A stretch of DNA of 64,000 bases, taken from positions 62,001 to 126,000 of the forward strand of contig NZ_NKHP01000003.1 of assembly GCF_014467235.1 (NCBI RefSeq), in the 5' to 3' direction. A model generated the notes under the pieces. That model was not told the DNA's origin, did no database searches, and saw only the letters and a list, made by a program, of their open reading frames with translations. Position numbers and translations under genes: made by a program. The stretch is from Xenorhabdus indica. Its GTDB lineage: Bacteria > Pseudomonadota > Gammaproteobacteria > Enterobacterales > Enterobacteriaceae. Positions 50,404 through 60,452 of the stretch are shown here, in pieces (position 1 is the first letter of the stretch; each line of letters opens with the position of its first letter).

Positions 50404-51058
50404 TTCATCCTTAAATTCACCGATTATTCATGCGTTATTTGGTGGCACTTTTGATCCTATCCATTATGGCCATTTGCTCCCGGTGGAAGCATTAGCGAAA
50501 CAAGTAGGTCTTAAGCAAGTTATTTTGTTACCTAATCATGTCCCACCACACCGTCCTCAACCCGAAGCGTCTCCTCAACAACGGTTGGAAATGGTGTATC
50601 TGGCGGTACAGGATAACCCGCTTTTCACAGTTGATACTCGGGAATTACAACGTCAGACACCTTCTTACACCATCGAAACATTGAAATCATTCCGTGAAGA
50701 AGTTGGGGAACGATGTCCATTGGCATTCATCATAGGACAAGACTCTCTGCAATCTATCCATACATGGCATCGCTGGACAGAATTATTGGATATCTGTCAT
50801 CTATTGGTCTGCTCCCGTCCAGGATATGCAAAACAATTGGCAACCCCAAAAATGCAGAAATGGCTTGAACAACACCAAGTTGATACTCCAACCCCATTAA
50901 GCCAGAAATCACATGGTTATATTTACCTGGCTGAAACTCCGTTATTAGACATTTCAGCAACTGATATACGTCAGCGTCATCAACAAGGTTTGAACTGTGA
51001 TGATTTACTGCCTCCATCAATACAAAATTATATTGATTCACGTAAGTTATATAGCTGA
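50387..51058 (+). CDS. nadD: Nicotinate-mononucleotide adenylyltransferase
   Basis: This 223-residue enzyme makes deamido-NAD from NaMN and ATP. The nucleotidyltransferase motif [11 protein letters not shown] is at residues 19-29, and the ISATDIRQR motif lies near the C-terminus. It overlaps the end of holA and is followed by 108 bp before rsfS. Normal for the family. Confidence 0.95.
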   Translation: MLHTTNSSLNSPIIHALFGGTFDPIHYGHLLPVEALAKQVGLKQVILLPNHVPPHRPQPEASPQQRLEMVYLAVQDNPLFTVDTRELQRQTPSYTIETLKSFREEVGERCPLAFIIGQDSLQSIHTWHRWTELLDICHLLVCSRPGYAKQLATPKMQKWLEQHQVDTPTPLSQKSHGYIYLAETPLLDISATDIRQRHQQGLNCDDLLPPSIQNYIDSRKLYS

Positions 51059-51166
51059 TAGTTAAATCATTATGGGATTTCCCCGTTGAGCTGCTTACGT
51101 TTATAGAGACGGACATGCTATTATTCTACGTTACACAACTAATTTGATGAAATTAAGGTGATCCTT

Positions 51167-51484
51167 TTGCAAGGCACAGAACTACAACAATTTATTATTG
51201 ATAAACTTGAAGATTCCAAAGCACAGGATATTGTTTCTATAGATGTTCGAGGAAAATCCAGTATTACAGACTGCATGGTTATCTGCACTGGTACATCAAG
51301 TCGCCATCTGATGTCAGTCGCAGACAATCTTGTTGATGACTGCCGTAAAGCGGGCATCATGCCTCTGGGTGTCGAAGGGCAAGGCATTTCAGATTGGATC
51401 GTTGTTGACCTCGGCGAAGTGATGGTACATGTCATGCAGGAAGACAGCCGTCGCATGTATGAACTGGAAAAACTCTGGAGCTGA
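51167..51484 (+). CDS. rsfS: Ribosomal silencing factor RsfS
   Basis: This 105-residue protein binds ribosomal protein L14 and blocks subunit joining in stationary phase. Family blocks [17 protein letters not shown] and [17 protein letters not shown] are intact. The frame opens at a GTG at 51158, but AAGG at 51155 sets up the TTG at 51167 (MQGTELQQF), which matches E. coli. It is a rare TTG start, shared with the next gene. Confidence 0.92.
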   Translation: MQGTELQQFIIDKLEDSKAQDIVSIDVRGKSSITDCMVICTGTSSRHLMSVADNLVDDCRKAGIMPLGVEGQGISDWIVVDLGEVMVHVMQEDSRRMYELEKLWS

Positions 51485-51486
51485 GT

Positions 51487-51957
51487 TTGAAGTTACAACT
51501 TGTCGCTGTAGGAACAAAAATGCCGGACTGGGTGCAGACCGGCTTTACGGATTACCTGCATCGTTTTCCCAAAGACATGCCATTCGAATTAATTGAAATT
51601 CCGGCTGGGAAACGAGGCAAAAACGCCGACATCAAACGTATTCTGGAAAAAGAAGGCGAACAGATGCTGTCGGTTGTCAATAAAGGCAATCGCATTGTTA
51701 CACTGGATATCCCCGGATCTCGTTGGGATACTCCCCAGTTGGCACAACAACTTGAACGCTGGAAACAGGACGGCAGAAATGTCAGTTTGCTGATTGGAGG
51801 CCCGGAAGGTTTAGCGCCTGCCTGTAAAGCCGCCGCAGAACAAAGCTGGTCTCTTTCTCCACTGACTCTTCCACATCCTCTGGTACGGGTTTTGGTTGCC
51901 GAAAGCTTGTACCGGGCATGGAGCATCACAACTAATCACCCTTATCATCGGGAATAA
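51487..51957 (+). CDS. rlmH: 23S rRNA pseudouridine-1915 N3-methyltransferase RlmH
   Basis: This 156-residue SPOUT methyltransferase forms a C-terminal trefoil knot. It is almost identical in layout to E. coli Rlm[21 protein letters not shown] at the start, LLIGGPEG for SAM binding and [18 protein letters not shown] at the end. It starts with TTG two bases after rsfS. It methylates Psi1915 of helix 69. Confidence 0.96.
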   Translation: MKLQLVAVGTKMPDWVQTGFTDYLHRFPKDMPFELIEIPAGKRGKNADIKRILEKEGEQMLSVVNKGNRIVTLDIPGSRWDTPQLAQQLERWKQDGRNVSLLIGGPEGLAPACKAAAEQSWSLSPLTLPHPLVRVLVAESLYRAWSITTNHPYHRE

Positions 51958-51993
51958 ATTAGGTAATCTATCACCGTGAGTTCTGGTAATGGG

Positions 51994-53940
51994 ATGAAAA
52001 AGAAACGAACCCCTTTTCGCGATCATACGGCTGAATCAGCCCTTTTTATACGCCGCGCGCTCGTGGCGTTTGTCGGCATTATCCTTTTAACAGGGGTTCT
52101 GATTGCCAATCTCTATAATCTCCAGATCACCCGCCACGAAGATTATCAAACTCGCTCAAATGGGAACCGTATTAAACTTGTTCCCATTGCCCCAAGCCGG
52201 GGGCTCATTTATGACCGTAACGGCACACTACTGGCAGCTAACCGTACGATTTACCAGTTGGAGATTGTACCCCAAAAAGTTGCTGATCTTGATAAAACCT
52301 TAAATGAGTTGCGTTCCATCATCGGGTTAACCGATGAAGATATCGAAAATTTCAAAAAAGAGAGGCTGCGCGCACGCCGCTTCACCTCAATCCCCCTGAA
52401 AACATCACTGACTCAGGTGCAGGTTGCCCGATTCTCTGTCAATCAATACCGCTTCCCAGGGTTGGAAATCAAAGGATACCAACGTCGTTATTACCCTTAT
52501 GGTTCTGCCCTCACCCATGTCATCGGTTATGTTTCCAAAATTAATGACAAAGACGTAGAGCGACTCGACAAAGAGGGAATTTTGCCGGATTACGCCGCGA
52601 CTCATGACATCGGCAAACTAGGTATTGAACGCTATTACGAATCTGTTCTACATGGAAAACCCGGTTATGAAGAAGTTGAAGTCAATAACCGTGGTAAAGT
52701 TATTCGCCAGTTACATGAGCAACCACCACAAGCGGGCAAAGATATCTATCTATCAATAGACTTAGAGCTACAAACTTATATTGAAGAGATACTGACAACC
52801 AGCCGCGCAGCAGTTGTTGTCACAGATCCCCGTACCGGCGAAGTTCTGGCAATGGTATCCAACCCAAGCTATGACCCCAATCTGTTTGTTGATGGCATTT
52901 CCAGTAAGGATTATAAAGCTCTGCTCAATAATCCCAACCGCCCATTGATTAACCGTGCAACACAAGGTGCTTACCCTCCCGCCTCAACAGTAAAACCTTT
53001 TATCGCTGTTGCAGCACTAAGTAGTGGTGTCATCACAAAGAATACAACCATCAATGATCCAGGCTGGTGGCAATTGCCTAACTCTAATATGAGTTATCGT
53101 GACTGGAAACGTTATGGGCATGGTCTTTTGAATGTGCATAAATCCCTTGTTGAATCAGCAGATACCTTTTTCTATCAGTTAGCCTATGATATGGGTATTG
53201 ATAGGATCTCCAACTGGATGACAAAATTTGGTTTTGGTCAATTAACCGGTATTGACTTGAAAGAAGAGGCGGCGGGTAACATGCCGACCCGAGAATGGAA
53301 ACAAAAACGTTATAAAAAACCGTGGTTTCAAGGAGATACGATATCTGTTGGCATTGGTCAGGGATACTGGACGGCCACACCTATGCAGATGGTAAAAGCC
53401 CTGATGATATTGATTAATGATGGCGAGGTAAAAACACCGCATTTTTTACTGGGAACACGGGTAAATGGTGACATACATCCTTATCAGCCTCCTGTCAGTG
53501 AGCCAATCGGAGATATTCATTCTGGGTATTGGGAGATTGCCAAAGATGGCATGTATGGTGTCGCTAATGCCCCCAATGGCACAGCACGCAGATTTTTTGC
53601 CGGTACTCCTTATAAGGCCGCAGTAAAAACCGGTACGGCGCAGGTGTTCAGATATGAAACCTATAATGCGAGTAAACTCGCAGAGCATCTGCGGGATCAT
53701 AGGCTAATGATTGCTTTTGCTCCTTACGATAATCCAACCGTTGCGGTTTCCATTATTTTGGAGAATGGAGGAGCAGGGCCACCTGTTGGCACTATTGTGC
53801 GCCAAATTCTGGATCATATTCTAATCAGGAATAATACAGGCACTTCATCTACTGAGTCAGCGAATAAAAGTAGAAAATCGTCTACAGGAGAACCCGTTGG
53901 CGAAAAACCATCTACCCAAAAACCCGCTACCAGAACATAA
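51994..53940 (+). CDS. mrdA: Penicillin-binding protein 2 (elongasome transpeptidase)
   Basis: This is a 648-residue protein from the ATG at 51994. It has an N-terminal transmembrane anchor (FVGIILLTGVLIANLYNL), a PBP dimerisation domain and a transpeptidase domain. The active Ser is in YPPASTVKPF (residue 331), and the KTG box is AAVKTGTAQ (KSG in E. coli). The frame also opens at a GTG at 51976, but starting at 51994 places the Ser where E. coli has it (330). It works with RodA in side-wall synthesis. Confidence 0.94.
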   Translation: MKKKRTPFRDHTAESALFIRRALVAFVGIILLTGVLIANLYNLQITRHEDYQTRSNGNRIKLVPIAPSRGLIYDRNGTLLAANRTIYQLEIVPQKVADLDKTLNELRSIIGLTDEDIENFKKERLRARRFTSIPLKTSLTQVQVARFSVNQYRFPGLEIKGYQRRYYPYGSALTHVIGYVSKINDKDVERLDKEGILPDYAATHDIGKLGIERYYESVLHGKPGYEEVEVNNRGKVIRQLHEQPPQAGKDIYLSIDLELQTYIEEILTTSRAAVVVTDPRTGEVLAMVSNPSYDPNLFVDGISSKDYKALLNNPNRPLINRATQGAYPPASTVKPFIAVAALSSGVITKNTTINDPGWWQLPNSNMSYRDWKRYGHGLLNVHKSLVESADTFFYQLAYDMGIDRISNWMTKFGFGQLTGIDLKEEAAGNMPTREWKQKRYKKPWFQGDTISVGIGQGYWTATPMQMVKALMILINDGEVKTPHFLLGTRVNGDIHPYQPPVSEPIGDIHSGYWEIAKDGMYGVANAPNGTARRFFAGTPYKAAVKTGTAQVFRYETYNASKLAEHLRDHRLMIAFAPYDNPTVAVSIILENGGAGPPVGTIVRQILDHILIRNNTGTSSTESANKSRKSSTGEPVGEKPSTQKPATRT

Positions 53941-53957
53941 GCTAATTGAGTAATGCT

Positions 53958-55070
53958 ATGACAGAATCGCAGAAAAAAGTTCCTTTCTGGACCAGAATAC
54001 ATATAGATATCCCGCTGCTACTCTGTATTCTGGCACTGCTGGCCTATAGTCTTTTCATTATGTGGAGCGCCAGTGGACAAGACATTGACATGATGGAACG
54101 TAAAATCGGGCAGGGGCTCATTGGCTTAGTGGTCATGGTTGCCCTGGCTCAAGTACCCCCTCGCATATACGAAAGTTGGGCACCTTATCTTTATATTGTC
54201 TGTGTCATGCTACTTATCTTTGTTGATGTTTTCGGGCAAATAAGTAAAGGGGCTCAGCGTTGGCTGGATTTAGGCATTGTACGCTTTCAGCCATCAGAAA
54301 TTGCCAAAATCGCTGTCCCTTTGATGATTGCACGCTTTATAAATCGTGACCTTTGCCCTCCTTCCCTGAAAAATACTGGAATTGCCTTAGTATTGATATT
54401 CTTGCCTACTCTGCTTGTCGCTGCACAACCTGATTTAGGTACATCTATCCTGATAGCGACTTCCGGGTTGTTTATCCTGTTTCTGGCAGGAATGAACTGG
54501 CGGTTAATTGCTATTGCCGTTTTACTGGTTGCCTGTTTCCTGCCGATTTTATGGTTTTTTTTAATGCATGATTACCAACGAGCCAGGGTCATGATGTTGT
54601 TAGATCCAGAAAGTGACCCTTTGGGTAAAGGCTATCACATCATTCAATCAAAAATTGCTATTGGATCAGGTGGGTTATTTGGAAAAGGCTGGTTACAAGG
54701 CACACAATCACAATTAGAGTTTTTACCTGAACGCCATACCGACTTTATTTTTGCTGTCTTAGCGGAAGAATTGGGATTGATCGGTGTCCTTGTTTTATTG
54801 GCACTTTACCTAATAATCCTCATTCGCGGCCTGTTTATCGCTGCCAACGCACAAAACACCTTCGGCCGTGTCATGGTAGGGGGACTGATATTGATATTGT
54901 TTGTCTATGTCTTCGTGAATATCGGCATGGTTAGCGGTATTTTACCTGTAGTTGGTGTACCTCTGCCCCTGATTAGCTACGGAGGTTCTGCGTTAATTGT
55001 CTTAATGGCGGGATTCGGCATTATCATGTCGATACATACTCATCGCAAGTTATTATCCAAAAGTCTATGA
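53958..55070 (+). CDS. mrdB: SEDS peptidoglycan glycosyltransferase RodA
   Basis: This 370-residue polytopic protein polymerises glycan strands with PBP2. SEDS-family blocks are present: [52 protein letters not shown] and [13 protein letters not shown]. The frame opens at a TTG at 53946, but the ATG at 53958 ([11 protein letters not shown]) is preferred. It lies 17 bp after mrdA and 12 bp before rlpA. Confidence 0.95.
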   Translation: MTESQKKVPFWTRIHIDIPLLLCILALLAYSLFIMWSASGQDIDMMERKIGQGLIGLVVMVALAQVPPRIYESWAPYLYIVCVMLLIFVDVFGQISKGAQRWLDLGIVRFQPSEIAKIAVPLMIARFINRDLCPPSLKNTGIALVLIFLPTLLVAAQPDLGTSILIATSGLFILFLAGMNWRLIAIAVLLVACFLPILWFFLMHDYQRARVMMLLDPESDPLGKGYHIIQSKIAIGSGGLFGKGWLQGTQSQLEFLPERHTDFIFAVLAEELGLIGVLVLLALYLIILIRGLFIAANAQNTFGRVMVGGLILILFVYVFVNIGMVSGILPVVGVPLPLISYGGSALIVLMAGFGIIMSIHTHRKLLSKSL

Positions 55071-55082
55071 GGAAGAAATTTC

Positions 55083-56036
55083 ATGCGTCAACAATGGCTT
55101 ATTCTTAGCATAGTGGCTGTACTGATTTCAGGCTGCACAACAAACAATGAAAGAGGCGCTTCTTCTGTTCCGCCAGTTCCGACCCGTGATGTATTGGGAG
55201 CTGAGCCTGTATATGAGCCTTACCATCCAAGTGCTAACCGGGATTACAGCAGGGATGGAGAAAACTATCATATCATTCAGGATCCTGCCCAATTTACTCA
55301 AACAGGCTATGCCAGCGTATTGGGTGAAGAAACGAATGGAAAATTGACAACAATTGGAGAACGAGCCAGTCCTTATGCATTGACGGCTGCTCACCCAACA
55401 CTTCCAATACCAGGCTATGTACGCGTCACCAATTTAAGCAATGGGCGCATGATAATCGTCAGAGTTAATGATCGCGGTCCCTACAATAAACCAGGAAAAG
55501 TGATTGAATTATCACGAGCTGTTGCCGAACGGCTGAATTTGATGCCGCAAAGTCGGGTGAAACTGGATGGCATTCAGGTTGCTCCTGATGGTTCGCTTTC
55601 TGGTTTAGGGACAGCGGGTTCAACTATTGTCAAACAAAGCTATGCTTTACCTGACAGGCCTGTCCTTAACTCTCCATCAATGGGAGTTGTCACAAACATG
55701 ACGCCGGATTCTCCTGAACAGAATAATTCAAACCAAAATCTGTCTGGAAATAAAGAAAATCAACCTCCTGTACCATCAGAGAAAACAATCCCTGAATCAG
55801 CCTCAGCCACTTCATCTAGTTATATGGTACAAGTTGGTGCTGTCAGTTCTGAACAAAAAGCCAAAGAATGGCAGCAATTATTAAGCCAACACTTTAATGT
55901 ACCGGGACGTGTGACCCAATTTGGTAATGTTCATCGTGTTCAGCTAGGGCCTTTTAGTAGCCGTCAGCAAGCAGCACAAATGCAAAAAAAATTAACTGAC
56001 CAAATGCACCAATCTTCCTTTATTGTTGCCCCTTGA
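55083..56036 (+). CDS. rlpA: Septal-ring lytic transglycosylase-type lipoprotein RlpA
   Basis: This 317-residue outer-membrane lipoprotein has the lipobox LISGC with Cys18. A double-psi beta-barrel domain (about residues 80-165, RVNDRGPYNKPGKVIELSR) is followed by a Ser/Pro/Asn-rich linker and a C-terminal SPOR domain (about 238-317) that binds denuded glycan at the septum. Whether it is an active transglycosylase, as in Pseudomonas, is uncertain in enterics. It sits between rodA and dacA, as in E. coli. Confidence 0.93.
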   Translation: MRQQWLILSIVAVLISGCTTNNERGASSVPPVPTRDVLGAEPVYEPYHPSANRDYSRDGENYHIIQDPAQFTQTGYASVLGEETNGKLTTIGERASPYALTAAHPTLPIPGYVRVTNLSNGRMIIVRVNDRGPYNKPGKVIELSRAVAERLNLMPQSRVKLDGIQVAPDGSLSGLGTAGSTIVKQSYALPDRPVLNSPSMGVVTNMTPDSPEQNNSNQNLSGNKENQPPVPSEKTIPESASATSSSYMVQVGAVSSEQKAKEWQQLLSQHFNVPGRVTQFGNVHRVQLGPFSSRQQAAQMQKKLTDQMHQSSFIVAP

Positions 56037-56060
56037 TTACATTGTTTTCTGATTAGTCTG

Positions 56061-56103
56061 CTCCCTGCTGATATTTGTTCTTCTGATTAATATCAGCAGG
56101 GAG
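56061..56103. repeat. Long perfect hairpin between rlpA and dacA
   Basis: CTCCCTGCTGATATT and AATATCAGCAGGGAG form a perfect 15-bp stem around a 13-base loop, 24 bp after rlpA. It is followed by A residues, not T, so it is not a classical terminator for rlpA. Confidence 0.6.
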
Positions 56104-56228
56104 AAAAAACCAAGTAAAAAAATGCAAATCTTCATCTCTTCCAATTTTGTTTAATGTCACGCTTTTTGTCATTTGTTATTATGTGGTTTACTATCAATGC
56201 TTCTCTCACGGATGTTATCTAATCAATC

Positions 56229-57467
56229 ATGAAATACATAGTTACTTCTCGTATAGTTACTTCCCGTATAGCTACTTCCCGTTTTATTAAAAATGCAGCC
56301 CTGAGTCTTGCTCTGGTCACCAGTGTTTCTGCATTCGCTAATACGGATGATAATTTCAAAACCATGATCCCCGGAGTGCCGCAGATCGATGCCGAAGCCT
56401 ATATTCTGATTGATTACAATTCAGGAAAAATATTGGCCGAAAAGAATTCAGATGTCCGTCGTGATCCTGCCAGCCTGACCAAAATGATGACCAGTTATGT
56501 TATTGGGCAAGCCATCAAATCAGGGAAAATTGGACCGAATGATATCGTTACGGTAGGTAAGGATGCCTGGGCAACGGGAAATCCTGTATTCAAAGGCTCT
56601 TCTCTGATGTTTTTGAAGCCCGGCGATCAAGTTTCCGTCGCTATGCTGTCCCGTGGTATTAACCTGCAATCCGGTAATGATGCTTGTGTAGCAATGGCGG
56701 ACTACGTAGCAGGTAGTCAGGATGCGTTCGTCAGTCTGATGAATAAATATGTTCAGAGTTTAGGACTGAAAAACACCTATTTTCAAACTGTTCACGGTCT
56801 GGATGCCGAAGGCCAATACAGTTCTGCCCATGATATGGCGTTGATTGGTCAGGCATTGATCCGCGAAGTACCGGATGAATATGCCATCTATAAAGAGAAA
56901 GAATTCACTTACAATAACATCCGCCAGCCCAACCGCAATGGTTTGCTATGGGATAAAAACTTGAATGTGGACGGCATCAAAACCGGCCATACCAGCGGTG
57001 CTGGCTATAACCTTGTTTCCTCTGCTACTGAAGGTAACATGCGCCTGATTGCTACGGTAATGGGTAGCCCAACATTCAAAGGCCGTGAAACTGACAGTAA
57101 GAAACTACTGACCTGGGGTTTTCGTTTTTTTGAAACTGTCTCACCACTACGAGCAGATAAAGAATTTGCTTCTGAACCGGTCTGGTTTGGCGATACTGAT
57201 AAAGTCCAACTGGGTGTCGAGAAGGATGTTTATCTGACTATTCCTCGTGGTCGCCTGAAAGATCTAAAAGCCAGCTATGTATTAAATAGCAATGAACTAC
57301 ATGCTCCTCTCGCCAAAGATCAGGTAGTCGGCACAATCAATTTCCAACTTGATGGTAAAACGATCGAACAACGCCCATTAGTCGTGATGCAGGAAGTAAA
57401 AGAGGGTGGTTTCTTTAGCCGTATTTTCGATTACATCCGATTGGCATTCCATCACTGGTTTGGCTGA
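56229..57467 (+). CDS. dacA: D-alanyl-D-alanine carboxypeptidase PBP5
   Basis: This 412-residue penicillin-binding protein trims pentapeptides at the periplasmic face. The motifs are SLTK (Ser82-Lys85), SGN in LQSGNDACV and KTG in [13 protein letters not shown]-terminal amphipathic anchor ([17 protein letters not shown]) tethers it. It has nine more residues before the active Ser than E. coli (Ser73). The signal peptide's n-region is a run [16 protein letters not shown] made by a 15-bp tandem repeat. The conserved remainder is normal. Confidence 0.95.
   Translation: MKYIVTSRIVTSRIATSRFIKNAALSLALVTSVSAFANTDDNFKTMIPGVPQIDAEAYILIDYNSGKILAEKNSDVRRDPASLTKMMTSYVIGQAIKSGKIGPNDIVTVGKDAWATGNPVFKGSSLMFLKPGDQVSVAMLSRGINLQSGNDACVAMADYVAGSQDAFVSLMNKYVQSLGLKNTYFQTVHGLDAEGQYSSAHDMALIGQALIREVPDEYAIYKEKEFTYNNIRQPNRNGLLWDKNLNVDGIKTGHTSGAGYNLVSSATEGNMRLIATVMGSPTFKGRETDSKKLLTWGFRFFETVSPLRADKEFASEPVWFGDTDKVQLGVEKDVYLTIPRGRLKDLKASYVLNSNELHAPLAKDQVVGTINFQLDGKTIEQRPLVVMQEVKEGGFFSRIFDYIRLAFHHWFG
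56241..56285 (+). repeat. Three 15-bp tandem repeats inside the dacA signal peptide
   Basis: Units GTTACTTCTCGTATA, GTTACTTCCCGTATA and GCTACTTCCCGTTTT lie head to tail in frame, encoding [10 protein letters not shown] and ATSRF. The first two differ by one base. Confidence 0.85.
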
Positions 57468-57526
57468 AACCTTGAAAGCTGAGCATTGAACCTTATATTA
57501 ATATAAATTGTTGGAAAATAATCACG

Positions 57527-57555
57527 CCACGGCAGAATCTTTCATTCTGCCGTGG
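57527..57555 (+). terminator. Hairpin between dacA and ybeD
   Basis: CCACGGCAGAAT and ATTCTGCCGTGG pair perfectly around CTTTC, ending 20 bp before ybeD. The following TTAATAAAT is a poor U-run, so it may act as an attenuator or processing site between the genes. Confidence 0.55.
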
Positions 57556-57575
57556 TTAATAAATCAGGAGCGCCC

Positions 57576-57839
57576 ATGAAAACAAAATTAAATGAACTGC
57601 TTGAGTTCCCTTGCTCATTCACTTACAAAGTGATGGGCTTAGCTCAACCTGAGCTGGTGGATCAAGTTATTGAAGTGGTTCAGCGCCATGCGCCGGGCGA
57701 TTACTCCCCAGCAGTGAAACCAAGCAGCAAAGGTAATTACCACTCTGTTTCTATTACTATCAATGCAACTCATATTGAGCAGGTTGAAACGCTGTATGAA
57801 GAGTTGGGCAAACTGGAACTGGTACGCGTAGTATTGTAA
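57576..57839 (+). CDS. ybeD: YbeD, small ACT-like regulatory protein
   Basis: This 87-residue protein ([20 protein letters not shown]...) belongs to the YbeD/DUF493 family, an ACT-domain-like ferredoxin fold of unknown function found between dacA and lipB in enterics. AGGAG five bases before the ATG at 57576 defines the start; the longer frame from 57552 is rejected. Its neighbour lipB is displaced here by an inserted trkH. Confidence 0.92.
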   Translation: MKTKLNELLEFPCSFTYKVMGLAQPELVDQVIEVVQRHAPGDYSPAVKPSSKGNYHSVSITINATHIEQVETLYEELGKLELVRVVL

Positions 57840-57908
57840 TGAATAAGTAATGTTGTAATGAATAAATAGTACCGTGATAATTTCTACTTCTGCAAATTCC
57901 ACTTCTAT

Positions 57909-57941
57909 AAAAAATCGCTGACAAAAAGTCAGCGATTTTTT
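57909..57941. terminator. Bidirectional terminator between ybeD and trkH
   Basis: AAAAAATCGCTGAC and GTCAGCGATTTTTT pair around AAAAA, with T-runs on both strands. It serves ybeD (plus) and the leftward trkH transcript. Confidence 0.85.
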
Positions 57942-58040
57942 CAGCTTCCTATTCTCACCTGCCGCTGCAACAGCATAATGAAATAAGGCACACCAATGAA
58001 AATAGCAATGGTGGTACAGAGGGAAACGCTATCAGTACCC
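57941..58040 (-). pseudogene. C-terminal scrap of a FecCD-type siderophore ABC permease
   Basis: The minus strand reads TDSVSLCTTIAIFIGVPYFI, then MLLQRQ and a stop codon at 57941. This matches the conserved end of FecCD-family permeases (PVG..TALIG.PFF..LL.RQR). Stop codons precede it, and no other part of the gene remains. It lies directly behind trkH, suggesting that an iron-transport gene once stood here. Confidence 0.5.
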
Positions 58041-58056
58041 TATACTAACGCCCCAG

Positions 58057-59517
58057 TCAAAAACGCCAGAACGCTTTCGAGCACAAAATCAGAATAGGAT
58101 AAATTTCCAGTCTTCCCAATAACATAGCTGCACACATCATCCATTTCGCCACAACATCGAGATTGCCAAAACCTTGTGCTGTCTCACCATAACCGACTCC
58201 CATGTTATTGATACATGCGGCAACCGTGGCAAATGAAGTTACCAGATCATATCCCAGAAGATTCAGTGCCCAAATAAAGAAACAGCTGCAAAAAATATAC
58301 AAGAAGAAAAAGCCCCAGACGGAACGAAGTACCCTTTCCTGCACTGGTGATTTACCTACTTTAATCGTTGAAATGGCGTTCGGATGAATAAGCTGATTAA
58401 TCTCACTGAAACTTTGTTTTGTCAGGATCAGAAAACGCAGCGCCTTAATACCTCCACAAGTCGAACCAACACAGCCACCAAAGAAACTTATCGCCAATAA
58501 CAGCAACATCGTGTGAGGTGGCCATTGTGCATAATCTGAAGTTGCCAAACCATTGTCTGTCATCATCGAACTGGTCATGAAAAAACCATGCACAAAAGCA
58601 TCTTTCAAACCATACATTCCAGAACGGTACAACTCCAGCCAAATAATACAAATCACGATGAAAAGTACCAGCAAGAAGAATTGAAACTCGGCATTTTTCA
58701 GTAAGGGTTTAATGCTTCTTCGTGTCAGGACAACAAAATAGAGGGTGAAGTTAACCGCTGATAATATTGAGAAAATCCCTCCCACCATTTCAATAAGGGA
58801 ATTATCATAATAGCCAAGACTTTCATTGCGGGTCGAAAATCCCCCCAAAGAGACCGTTGATATTCCATGGCAAATGGCATCAAACCAGGACATCCCGGCG
58901 GCCCAGAAGCTGAACGAGCATACTCCACCTAACAACAGATAAACTACCCATAAACTTTTGGCACTATCTGCAAGGCGAGGAGTTAATCGTTCCTCTTTAA
59001 ACGGTCCGGGCATCTCTGATTGATAAAGCTTTACACCACCAATACCAAGCAACGGCAAAATAGCTACGGCAAGCACGATAACGCCCAAACCGCCGATGAA
59101 ATTGAGCTGAGCTCGGTAATAAAGAACAGACTTAGGCAGTGAAGAAACATCATTTAGTACTGTTGCCCCTGTCGTTGTAATACCAGATACACCTTCAAAC
59201 ATGGCATCCACAAGATTGATATTCAGATTCTTATCCAGTACGAAGGGCAAGGCACTAAGCAACGAAAAAAGTAACCAAAATAAGACGATGATAAGGAACC
59301 CATCTTGAGTACTGGGTTGTGCTTTAGTTTTTCGGGTGAAATACCACCCAACACCTCCAAAGATCATTCCAATAATAAACGTTTCGAAAAACGCAAAAAC
59401 ACTTTTTTCTTTATAAAACAAAGCGAAAAAAACAGGCAGCAACATTGAGAGGCTGTATAGGAGCACCAGAGAACTGCAAAGATGCCCAACAATCAGGAGT
59501 TGGTTTTTTCTGATCAT
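58057..59517 (-). CDS. trkH: Trk-type potassium uptake protein TrkH
   Basis: This 486-residue polytopic K+ transporter has four pore-loop repeats, visible as SGITTTGATVL, STVSLGGFSTR, GSTCGGIKALR and NNMGVGYGE. It needs TrkA for activity; none is in the window. It is encoded against the flanking genes, inserted between ybeD and lipB, which are adjacent in E. coli. No strong ribosome-binding site is seen before the ATG. It could be the main TrkH or a TrkG-like paralogue. Confidence 0.9.
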   Translation of the reverse strand: MIRKNQLLIVGHLCSSLVLLYSLSMLLPVFFALFYKEKSVFAFFETFIIGMIFGGVGWYFTRKTKAQPSTQDGFLIIVLFWLLFSLLSALPFVLDKNLNINLVDAMFEGVSGITTTGATVLNDVSSLPKSVLYYRAQLNFIGGLGVIVLAVAILPLLGIGGVKLYQSEMPGPFKEERLTPRLADSAKSLWVVYLLLGGVCSFSFWAAGMSWFDAICHGISTVSLGGFSTRNESLGYYDNSLIEMVGGIFSILSAVNFTLYFVVLTRRSIKPLLKNAEFQFFLLVLFIVICIIWLELYRSGMYGLKDAFVHGFFMTSSMMTDNGLATSDYAQWPPHTMLLLLAISFFGGCVGSTCGGIKALRFLILTKQSFSEINQLIHPNAISTIKVGKSPVQERVLRSVWGFFFLYIFCSCFFIWALNLLGYDLVTSFATVAACINNMGVGYGETAQGFGNLDVVAKWMMCAAMLLGRLEIYPILILCSKAFWRF

Positions 59518-59618
59518 CTGTTAGCTCAAACAGAAAACAAGGGGGAAATCGTCGAAATATATAACTATGATAATATAGAATCTAAACATATTCGTCTAAT
59601 TAACATTATTATTGCGTT

Positions 59619-59648
59619 AAGGGATTCTCTAACTGGAGAGAATCCCTT
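59619..59648. repeat. Hairpin upstream of lipB
   Basis: AAGGGATTCTCT and AGAGAATCCCTT pair perfectly around AACTGG, 36 bp before lipB and about 100 bp upstream of divergent trkH. No U-run follows. It may be a regulatory stem in the lipB leader. Confidence 0.5.
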
Positions 59649-59684
59649 TAGAGCGTTATACTGGCGGGCAATTTTTGTTAACTG

Positions 59685-60335
59685 ATGATGAAACTTCCAT
59701 TGCAACATAACACCGTTATTTTACGCCAGTTGGGTATTCAGCCTTACGAGCCGGTTTCTGAATCCATGCACCAATTCACCGAGCAGCGTACAGCGGAAAC
59801 CCCCGATGAAATCTGGCTTGTCCAGCATGAAAAAGTGTTCACACAGGGGCAGGCAGGTAAAGCAGAACATGTGCTTGCACCGGGTGACATTCCTGTCATT
59901 CAATCCGACAGGGGAGGCCAAGTCACTTATCATGGGCCTGGTCAGCAAGTCATGTACGTTTTGATCGACTTAAAAAGGGCCAAAATTGGGGTTCGTCAGT
60001 TAGTCACCGCAATTGAAAACACCGTTATCGAGTCATTAGCTCATTTTGGCGTTGAGTCTCATGCCCGACCAGATGCGCCGGGGGTTTATGTCAAAGACAA
60101 TAAAATTTGTTCATTGGGATTACGTATCCGAAAAGGGTGTTCTTTCCATGGCTTGGCATTAAATATTGCAATGGACTTACAACCCTTTTTGCGCATTAAT
60201 CCATGTGGTTATGCAGGCATGCAAATGATTCAGCTCAGTGACCTCGTAGATGGGATCACTGTTGAAGATGTACAACCCATTCTGGTACAAAAATTCTGCC
60301 AGATCTTAGGATTTCAACTCACCGATGAAAGATGA
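59685..60335 (+). CDS. lipB: Octanoyl-ACP:protein N-octanoyltransferase LipB
   Basis: This 216-residue enzyme transfers octanoate from ACP to lipoyl domains. Catalytic Cys174 (INPCGYAGM) and Lys140 ([11 protein letters not shown]) are present, with the [12 protein letters not shown] core. Two ATGs in tandem (59685, 59688) are possible starts. lipA follows after 117 bp and completes lipoate synthesis. Confidence 0.95.
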   Translation: MMKLPLQHNTVILRQLGIQPYEPVSESMHQFTEQRTAETPDEIWLVQHEKVFTQGQAGKAEHVLAPGDIPVIQSDRGGQVTYHGPGQQVMYVLIDLKRAKIGVRQLVTAIENTVIESLAHFGVESHARPDAPGVYVKDNKICSLGLRIRKGCSFHGLALNIAMDLQPFLRINPCGYAGMQMIQLSDLVDGITVEDVQPILVQKFCQILGFQLTDER

Positions 60336-60452
60336 TATAATTTTTTAACATTTTTCAAAAAAATTTGAATACACTTATTGCTCCGATGAATTTGGCTTAA
60401 TAATCAAGCAATAAATAACAATCTGAAAAATATAACTGGAACCAGCACGATT

